A stretch of DNA of 8,852 nucleotides from an uncultured Candidatus Melainabacteria bacterium (GTDB taxonomy: Bacteria > Cyanobacteriota > Vampirovibrionia > Gastranaerophilales > Gastranaerophilaceae): assembly GCA_934747325.1 (NCBI GenBank), contig CAKVGW010000065.1:1-8852 (forward strand), read 5' to 3'. Below, in pieces: positions 5,249 through 8,852 of the stretch. Both the position numbers and the translations under genes were made by a program. Within the stretch, counting starts at the first letter, position 1. Each line of letters opens with the position of its first letter. The notes under the pieces are model-generated. The model saw only the letters and a list, made by a program, of their open reading frames with translations. It had not been told where the DNA came from and did not search any database.

Positions 5249-6483
5249 AAATCCTTTTTGACGCAACAGAGCTTTCATATTTTTTAGAAGAGTCAGGACA
5301 TAGAGCCGGTGTATTTTTTGTTGCACTTAATCTTTTTAGAGAATTGAAGAAAAGAAAAGATGTAGAACTTGTTTTTTACTGCAACTTTAAAAGATATTTT
5401 TATCTAAAAGAGGTTATTGAAAAAGTTGAAGAATTTCAAGGAATTGAGCTTTTAAAGGAAAATTCTTTAGTCAATTTGGCGTTTGCTAAATTGAATTATT
5501 TGTCAAAATCAAAATGGATTAACGCAAAGCTAAAATACGGAATACTCAGTCTGGCACGATATTATGAAAATATTTTTTATAAACAAAATAAAAAAAATCT
5601 TAAACAACTCGATGAATTTGATATTTACTTTAGCCCGTTTCAAGCACCATCAGAAGAAATTTTAAATTCAAAAAACTTAAATCGTTTTAGAATGATTCAT
5701 GACATTATCCCAATTTTAGAAAGCGGAAAAATTCCTACAAATAGAAGGTTATGGAGTTATAGAATTTATAATACAATTAACCAAAACGATTTTTACGTTA
5801 CGAATTCAGAATGCACAAGAAAAGATGTTTTAAATTATTTTGATATAAAAGAAGAAAATATAAAAACTACACTTTTGGGGGCTGATACTACATTCACCCC
5901 ACCCCTTAATCCTCTCCCTCATGGGGCAGAGAAACCCACAAAATATATTTTTTCATTATGCACATTAGGGAAACGCAAAAACTTGATTTTTGCTATTAAG
6001 AACTTTTTTAAATTCATTAATAAAAATAAAATTGATGATTTAAAACTTGTTTTAGCAGGCGGAGTTTGGGAAAAATTTAAAAAAGAATTAACTGATACAA
6101 TAGGTGATTTTGACCAGTCTAAAATCAAGGTTTTAGGATATGTTAAAGATGAAGATTTACCAAATTTATATTCTAATGCTTTAATGTTTATTTATCCATC
6201 TTTATATGAAGGGTTTGGGCTTCCAGTATTAGAAGCAATGAAGTGTGGTTGTCCTGTAATCACATCTAACGTATCATCTTTGCCTGAAGTTATCGGTCAA
6301 GCAGGAATTCAAATAAATCCTGAAAACGATGAAGAGTTAATTAAAGCGTATGAAAAAATGTATTATGATAGTTTCTTTAGAGAACTTTGCATAGAAAGAG
6401 GCTTAATAAGAGCAAAAAACTTCAGTTGGGAAAAATGCGCTTCAGAACTTTTGAGCTACATAGCGGAAAAGACGACAAAATGA
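5245..6483 (+). CDS. Family 4 glycosyltransferase with an in-frame repeat insertion
   Basis: A 412-residue GT-B enzyme. It starts at TTG, which shares bases with the upstream stop (TTGA). AAAGGA (5231-5236) sits eight bases before it, so the two genes are probably translationally coupled. The N-terminal domain has a Gly/His loop ([14 protein letters not shown], 17-30), MIHDIIP (150-156) and [10 protein letters not shown] (186-195). The C-terminal domain has [11 protein letters not shown] (237-247), LVLAGG (268-273), [15 protein letters not shown] and the GT4 signature [11 protein letters not shown] (322-332), with the Glu-x7-Glu donor motif. Residues about 218-230 ([12 protein letters not shown]) are encoded by a C-rich palindromic repeat, in the loop that joins the two Rossmann domains, where extra residues should be tolerated. 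The last 42 bp overlap the convergent RgpF-type gene. Acceptor and sugar are unknown. Confidence 0.9.
   Translation: MKILFDATELSYFLEESGHRAGVFFVALNLFRELKKRKDVELVFYCNFKRYFYLKEVIEKVEEFQGIELLKENSLVNLAFAKLNYLSKSKWINAKLKYGILSLARYYENIFYKQNKKNLKQLDEFDIYFSPFQAPSEEILNSKNLNRFRMIHDIIPILESGKIPTNRRLWSYRIYNTINQNDFYVTNSECTRKDVLNYFDIKEENIKTTLLGADTTFTPPLNPLPHGAEKPTKYIFSLCTLGKRKNLIFAIKNFFKFINKNKIDDLKLVLAGGVWEKFKKELTDTIGDFDQSKIKVLGYVKDEDLPNLYSNALMFIYPSLYEGFGLPVLEAMKCGCPVITSNVSSLPEVIGQAGIQINPENDEELIKAYEKMYYDSFFRELCIERGLIRAKNFSWEKCASELLSYIAEKTTK
5895..5934. repeat. C-rich palindromic repeat, copy 2, inside the GT4 coding region
   Basis: CACCCCACCCC (5895-5905) is followed by a CTCT.CCC / GGG.AGAG hairpin (5912-5931). 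This is the same CCC-rich/GGG-rich layout as the repeat at 1269-1305, and a sharp GC spike within AT-rich coding DNA. Translated in frame it gives [10 protein letters not shown], the kind of peptide typical of such mobile palindromic repeats within genes. No frameshift results. Confidence 0.6.
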
Positions 6484-7383
6484 AGAAATAATTTTTCTAT
6501 CTAAAAACTTAACAAAGCTATAAAGCTCAATTGTTGAATAACGCTTGAGAATAAGAAAAATCTTCTCTTTGAGAGGTAAATTTATATACTCTTTTGCATA
6601 TTGTTTACCTAATCGCTTTTGTTGTTTTTCTATAAATATATGAGGATAACTTTGAGGAATAATTTCAAAAAGATTTTTTTGCTCTCCCCATAAAGGTAGT
6701 CCATATTTTGCAATACTTGTTTTTAAAAACGGATATTTATATTTTTTTATTAATTTGTCCCATTTAAAAAGTGTGCAATTTTCAACATGTTTAAATTTAT
6801 TAAAGCATACGATACTTTTAAAACCGGCATTATGCAAAAGAATAGAAAGTCCCATTTCATAATTTATTACAATATCTTCTTTTGTATCTTCTGATTTTAC
6901 ATTTTTGATGAAATTTTGCCAAAGAGTAAAAGTTGGTTGTTTAAGCAATATAAAGTAAGTTTGAATATGAGGTTTATAGCATAAGTCAACACCCTTTGCA
7001 GTTCTTTTAATGCCATAAGAATTTTGTGTCATACCCCAAAAGTCACACTTTTTCTTTCTCATTTTGTCAAAAATAGGCTTAAGTGGATAAAATGGTCCAT
7101 AACAAGAATCATTTACTAATAAAAGTTCATTGAATTCTAAACCTTTTTCTTTTGCAAACAAAAAACCTCTTTTATAAGAGCCAAAATCATATTCACCATG
7201 TTTTTGTGCTAAGACAAAATCCGCGATATTATTAAGTTTATTTGTTTCATTTGAGCCAAGATTGCAGTCTGAAACAAAAATTATTGTTTCACAAACTTCC
7301 TTTAACGCTTTCAAATAATATATAACGTAATCGTCAATTATATTATCTCTATCCCAATGTGCAAATACGCAAAGTCTTTTCAT
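6442..7383 (-). CDS. RgpF-family rhamnan synthesis protein
   Basis: A 313-residue protein matching the RgpF family (Pfam PF05045 type). Its signatures are FAHWDRDNIIDDYVIYYLKAL (7-27, read here as FAHxD..IDDYV), IIFVSD (34-39), EYDFGSYKRGF (64-74), LLVNDSCYGPFYPL (88-101), DFWGMTQNS (114-122), HIQTYF (139-144) and INYEMGLS in the C-terminal half. RgpF proteins take part in building rhamnose-rich or related cell-surface polysaccharides, probably as glycosyltransferases. This fits the GT2 and GT4 neighbours. The tail is basic and aromatic. The ATG has no ribosome site; a TGC-TAAAAT extended -10 lies six bases upstream, suggesting leaderless transcription. Its TGA stop lies inside the end of the GT4 gene (42-bp convergent overlap). 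Length is on the short side for the family, which often has extra domains. Confidence 0.87.
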   Translation of the reverse strand: MKRLCVFAHWDRDNIIDDYVIYYLKALKEVCETIIFVSDCNLGSNETNKLNNIADFVLAQKHGEYDFGSYKRGFLFAKEKGLEFNELLLVNDSCYGPFYPLKPIFDKMRKKKCDFWGMTQNSYGIKRTAKGVDLCYKPHIQTYFILLKQPTFTLWQNFIKNVKSEDTKEDIVINYEMGLSILLHNAGFKSIVCFNKFKHVENCTLFKWDKLIKKYKYPFLKTSIAKYGLPLWGEQKNLFEIIPQSYPHIFIEKQQKRLGKQYAKEYINLPLKEKIFLILKRYSTIELYSFVKFLDRKIISSFCRLFRYVAQKF

Positions 7384-7389
7384 ATTGTT

Positions 7390-7399
7390 ATTTTAGCAT
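7390..7399 (-). promoter_or_regulatory. Extended -10 promoter, leaderless, for the RgpF-type gene
   Basis: On the minus strand TGC-TAAAAT (TG at 7398-7397, TAAAAT 7395-7390) is followed by AACAAT and the ATG at 7383. The spacing is identical to that of both divergent GT2 starts. No good -35 lies 16-18 nt upstream (best is TGTAAG), which the TGN extension may offset. No Shine-Dalgarno sequence is present. Confidence 0.45.
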
Positions 7400-7472
7400 G
7401 GAAAATTATCTACTTACACGATACGACTCTGCAACTAAAAGGAAAACAATTGAGAACCGCCATGGATAGCAC

Positions 7473-7589
7473 TACTGTCCGAGATAAATTTATCTATAAT
7501 TTACAAAAAGTAGTTAAGTCAAGGCTTTTTAATAAAATTTGTACTGTATAGACTAAAAATAATAGTTATTAAAATTATTTCGGACAGTA
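7473..7589. mobile_element. MITE-like element with 20-bp terminal inverted repeats
   Basis: The left end TACTGTCCGAGATAAATTTA (7473-7492) and the reverse complement of the right end (7570-7589, TACTGTCCGAAATAATTTTA) match at 18 of 20 bases, and the first ten are identical. The 117-bp element has no coding capacity. If the terminal TA at each side is a target duplication, the element is 113 bp (7475-7587), consistent with IS630/Tc1-type TA insertion; I cannot confirm the parent family. It may be a non-autonomous element or the two ends left after loss of an insertion-sequence core. The AT-rich interior and lack of a G/C stem with a T run argue against a terminator. Confidence 0.55.
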
Positions 7590-7592
7590 AAG

Positions 7593-7608
7593 CCCTAGGA
7601 GAGGGAAT
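7593..7608. repeat. C-rich repeat, truncated copy 3
   Basis: CCCTAGGAGAGGGAAT (7593-7608) equals the core of copy 1 (1277-1294, CCCTATGGGAGAGGGAAT) except for a 2-base deletion. It begins only 3 bp after the MITE-like element and is followed by a GC-rich CCGCGGTCG. The other half of the palindrome is missing. Confidence 0.45.
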
Positions 7609-7674
7609 AACCGCGGTCGTTCATTTTATTTTAAAATACATAAAATATATGATACTAATAATTAAACTCTGAAT

Positions 7675-7680
7675 TATAAT
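7675..7680 (+). promoter_or_regulatory. -10 box for the membrane protein/SPFH unit
   Basis: A consensus TATAAT at 7675-7680 lies 21 bp before the ATG at 7702, giving a leader of about 15 nt that includes AGAGAGG (7691-7697). No convincing -35 is visible at 16-18 nt, so this is a partial match in AT-rich DNA. Confidence 0.4.
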
Positions 7681-7701
7681 ATTAAACGAAAGAGAGGCGT
7701 A

Positions 7702-7893
7702 ATGGTCATTAGAGTTTTAATGTTACTATTATCATTAGTGGTTTTAGTAAATTTGTGTATTATCACTTGCTGTTATATTACAGGAGAAAATCTTTATCAA
7801 AAATATGGCAAACAAATGCTAATTATTTTTGGTGGTTTCGTATTTGTTGTTTCAGCACTTTATGTAGCTTTGGCTCTAATTGCTTTGAAATAG
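7702..7893 (+). CDS. 63-residue protein with two membrane segments, unknown function
   Basis: The protein is almost entirely two hydrophobic helices: residues about 3-27 (VIRVLMLLLSLVVLVNLCII, then a TCCYI cysteine pair) and about 41-62 (IIFGGFVFVVSALYVALALI). A short polar loop between them contains ENLYQKYGKQ. The start has AGAGAGG four bases upstream. It ends 29 bp before the SPFH gene on the same strand, with no terminator between, so the two are probably one operon. SPFH proteins often pair with small membrane partners such as NfeD, but this sequence is not recognisably NfeD. A hairpin-like membrane partner or regulator of the SPFH protein is an inference from position. Confidence 0.65.
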   Translation: MVIRVLMLLLSLVVLVNLCIITCCYITGENLYQKYGKQMLIIFGGFVFVVSALYVALALIALK

Positions 7894-7922
7894 TTTAACG
7901 CTTTAATAATGAAAGGAAAATG

Positions 7923-8714
7923 ATGGACAAAAAGTTTTTTGGAATGCCGGTTTTGGTGCTTTGCCTTTTAGTTTGTTTTGTTGTAATGTGCAACCCGTTT
8001 GTTATGGTAGGCCCCGGTGAAAGAGGAATTAAAATGACATTGGGTGAAGTTCAGCCTGAAAGCTATGGAGAAGGATTGCATTTAATCTTCCCATTTATTC
8101 AAAAATTCAGAACAATGGACGTAAAGACTCAAAGAAATACATTAACAACCTCTGTTTATACAAAAGACATCCAACAAGCCCGTATTACTTATGTAATCAA
8201 CTACAATGTTCAACCTAATAAAGTTAACAAACTTTTTCAAGAAGTTGGTATGGACTACGTTAGCACAATTTTGACTCCTGTTGTAGAAGGTACTATTAAG
8301 GATATAATCGGAAAATGGAACGCACAAGACTTAATTGCAAACAGAGAAAAAGCAACCGGTGATATTCTTTTCAAACTGCATAATCAATTGAATGATAACT
8401 ACATCAATGTAACTGATTTTCAAATGACAGAAATTAATTATTCAGATGTTTTTGAAAGAGCAATTGAAAGCAAAGTTACAGCAGAACAAGAAGCATTAAA
8501 AGCTAAAAACAAAACGGTTCAAGTTCAAGAAGAAGCTAAGCAAAAAGTTATCGCTGCAGAAGCTGAAGCTAAATCAATGGCAATAAGAGCAAAAGCATTA
8601 AGCCAGAACAAGTCTTTGGTTCAATATGAAGCGGTTCAAAAATGGGACGGCAAAATGCCACAATATATGTTGGGCAATTCAGTTCCTTTTATAAATGTAA
8701 ATCCTACAAAATAA
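7923..8714 (+). CDS. Prohibitin/SPFH (band 7) family membrane protein
   Basis: From ATG 7923 the protein has 263 residues. I prefer this to the ATG at 7920 because GAAAGGA (7911-7917) lies five bases before 7923 and only two before 7920. A single N-terminal membrane helix (about 8-28) is followed by the PHB/SPFH domain: VGPGERGIKMTLGEV (29-43), GEGLHLIFPF (49-58), MDVKTQRN (65-72), YVINYNVQP (90-98) and NVTDFQMTEINYSDVFERAIESKVTAEQEAL. An Ala/Glu/Lys-rich coiled coil (about 183-228) leads to the conserved tail YEAVQKWDGKMPQYMLG. Such proteins oligomerise into rings or cages at the membrane, organise microdomains and can regulate FtsH protease. HflK/HflC and flotillin are relatives, but the single-gene form and the tail match the prohibitin-like group. 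It shares an operon with the 63-residue membrane protein and ends in a terminator. Confidence 0.93.
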   Translation: MDKKFFGMPVLVLCLLVCFVVMCNPFVMVGPGERGIKMTLGEVQPESYGEGLHLIFPFIQKFRTMDVKTQRNTLTTSVYTKDIQQARITYVINYNVQPNKVNKLFQEVGMDYVSTILTPVVEGTIKDIIGKWNAQDLIANREKATGDILFKLHNQLNDNYINVTDFQMTEINYSDVFERAIESKVTAEQEALKAKNKTVQVQEEAKQKVIAAEAEAKSMAIRAKALSQNKSLVQYEAVQKWDGKMPQYMLGNSVPFINVNPTK

Positions 8715-8746
8715 AAAAAATGGTGGTTCTTAACCACCATTTTTTT
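8714..8746. terminator. Bidirectional intrinsic terminator
   Basis: A perfect stem pairs an A7-TGGTGGTT arm (8714-8728) with AACCACCA-T7 (8732-8746) across a 3-nt CTT loop. The T run serves the rightward SPFH gene. The run of A's (8713-8720) becomes the T run for the leftward murQ gene. It begins at the last base of the SPFH stop codon, and its right end overlaps the murQ stop (8745-8747). It is the strongest terminator in the window. Confidence 0.9.
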
Positions 8747-8852
8747 ATAATTTAGAAAAACTATTCAAGGCACGTCTTAAAACTCCGCAATTTTTTCTCA
8801 AAGCTTCTTTGGCTTCATCTTGTGTTAATTTGCATTTTATCATCATAATTGC
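8745..8852 (-). CDS. murQ: N-acetylmuramic acid 6-phosphate etherase, C-terminus only
   Basis: Reading leftward from the window edge gives 35 residues and a TAA stop. It begins AIMMIKCKLTQDEAKEALRK and ends NCGVLRRALNSFSKL. This matches the MurQ tail pattern, in which a VKxAIVMxxTGL strand is followed by an EAxxxL..AGGxxRxAL helix pair. MurQ cleaves the lactyl ether of MurNAc-6-phosphate in cytosolic peptidoglycan recycling. It is convergent with the SPFH gene and shares its terminator. Only the tail is visible, so the assignment rests on one motif, and a UBA-like helical tail of another protein is the alternative. Confidence 0.7.
   Translation of the reverse strand, partial: AIMMIKCKLTQDEAKEALRKNCGVLRRALNSFSKL

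Larger units (their letters stand above)
7384..7701. other. 318-bp non-coding gap between RgpF-type and membrane-protein genes
   Basis: From left to right it holds the leftward RgpF promoter (7390-7399), an unexplained stretch (7400-7472), the MITE-like element (7473-7589), a truncated C-rich repeat (7593-7608) with an adjoining GC-rich CCGCGGTCG tail, and an AT-rich promoter segment (about 7620-7680). Short open frames across it contain repeat sequence and lack ribosome sites, so I do not call genes there. I see no tRNA or riboswitch-like fold. Confidence 0.6.

Noticed and set aside
7357..7551. 64-codon rightward open frame across the RgpF start and the MITE-like element
   Set aside because: It overlaps the RgpF-type start antisense, has no ribosome site, and its C-terminal half is translated inverted-repeat element with no protein-like features.
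7473..7589. The inverted repeat as an intrinsic terminator of neighbouring genes
   Set aside because: The arms are about 77 bp apart with no T run after a G/C stem. It lies upstream, not downstream, of both flanking genes.
7627..7638. TATTTTAAAATA palindrome as an operator
   Set aside because: A 12-bp A/T-only palindrome is expected by chance in DNA this AT-rich.
1..8852. CRISPR array, tRNA or rRNA genes
   Set aside because: No regularly spaced repeats, cloverleaf-like segments or rRNA-like stretches were seen; the only repeats are those listed.

Overview
The window is AT-rich, densely coded chromosomal DNA from a diderm (Gram-negative-type) bacterium. It carries a partial LptF/LptG lipopolysaccharide-export permease, a cluster of cell-surface glycosyltransferases and a MurQ C-terminus. 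The PurA has a cyanobacteria-like N-terminal half (KITDLL..KADLIIR, HLIPSGILY). Together with the very low GC and an NfnA-like flavoprotein, this suggests an anaerobic, gut-type non-photosynthetic relative of Cyanobacteria (Melainabacteria/Gastranaerophilales). That assignment is an inference from sequence style only.

Left part (1-2642): a divergent promoter region (about 91-198) separates a leftward LptF/LptG-type gene, cut by the window edge, from a rightward run. The run consists of an NfnA/PyrK-type FAD/[2Fe-2S] reductase subunit, a 69-residue four-cysteine protein and purA. The right-hand promoter has good -35 and -10 boxes and a perfect 17-bp palindrome over its -10. A C-rich palindromic repeat and a possible attenuator-like hairpin sit just before purA.

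Middle part (2643-7383): five surface-polysaccharide genes with orientations + - + + -. They are a DDD-motif glycosyltransferase, two GT2 enzymes, a GT4 enzyme and an RgpF-type rhamnan synthesis protein. They probably act together on an envelope glycan, but they are not one operon. Two convergent pairs overlap at their 3' ends (8 bp and 42 bp). The divergent GT2 pair shares a 31-bp mirror-symmetric promoter that would give leaderless mRNAs in both directions. The RgpF gene has the same TAAAAT-N6-ATG start arrangement. The GT4 gene carries an in-frame copy of the C-rich repeat.

Right part (7384-8852): a 318-bp non-coding gap holds a 117-bp MITE-like element with 20-bp terminal inverted repeats, a third partial copy of the C-rich repeat and a promoter. 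It is followed by a two-gene unit, a 63-residue double-spanning membrane protein and a prohibitin/SPFH protein. That unit ends in a strong hairpin terminator shared with the convergent murQ gene, of which only the C-terminus is present.

I found no CRISPR array, rRNA, tRNA, transposase or obvious defence system. The most notable signals are the symmetric leaderless promoter, the repeat inserted in a coding region, and the MITE.
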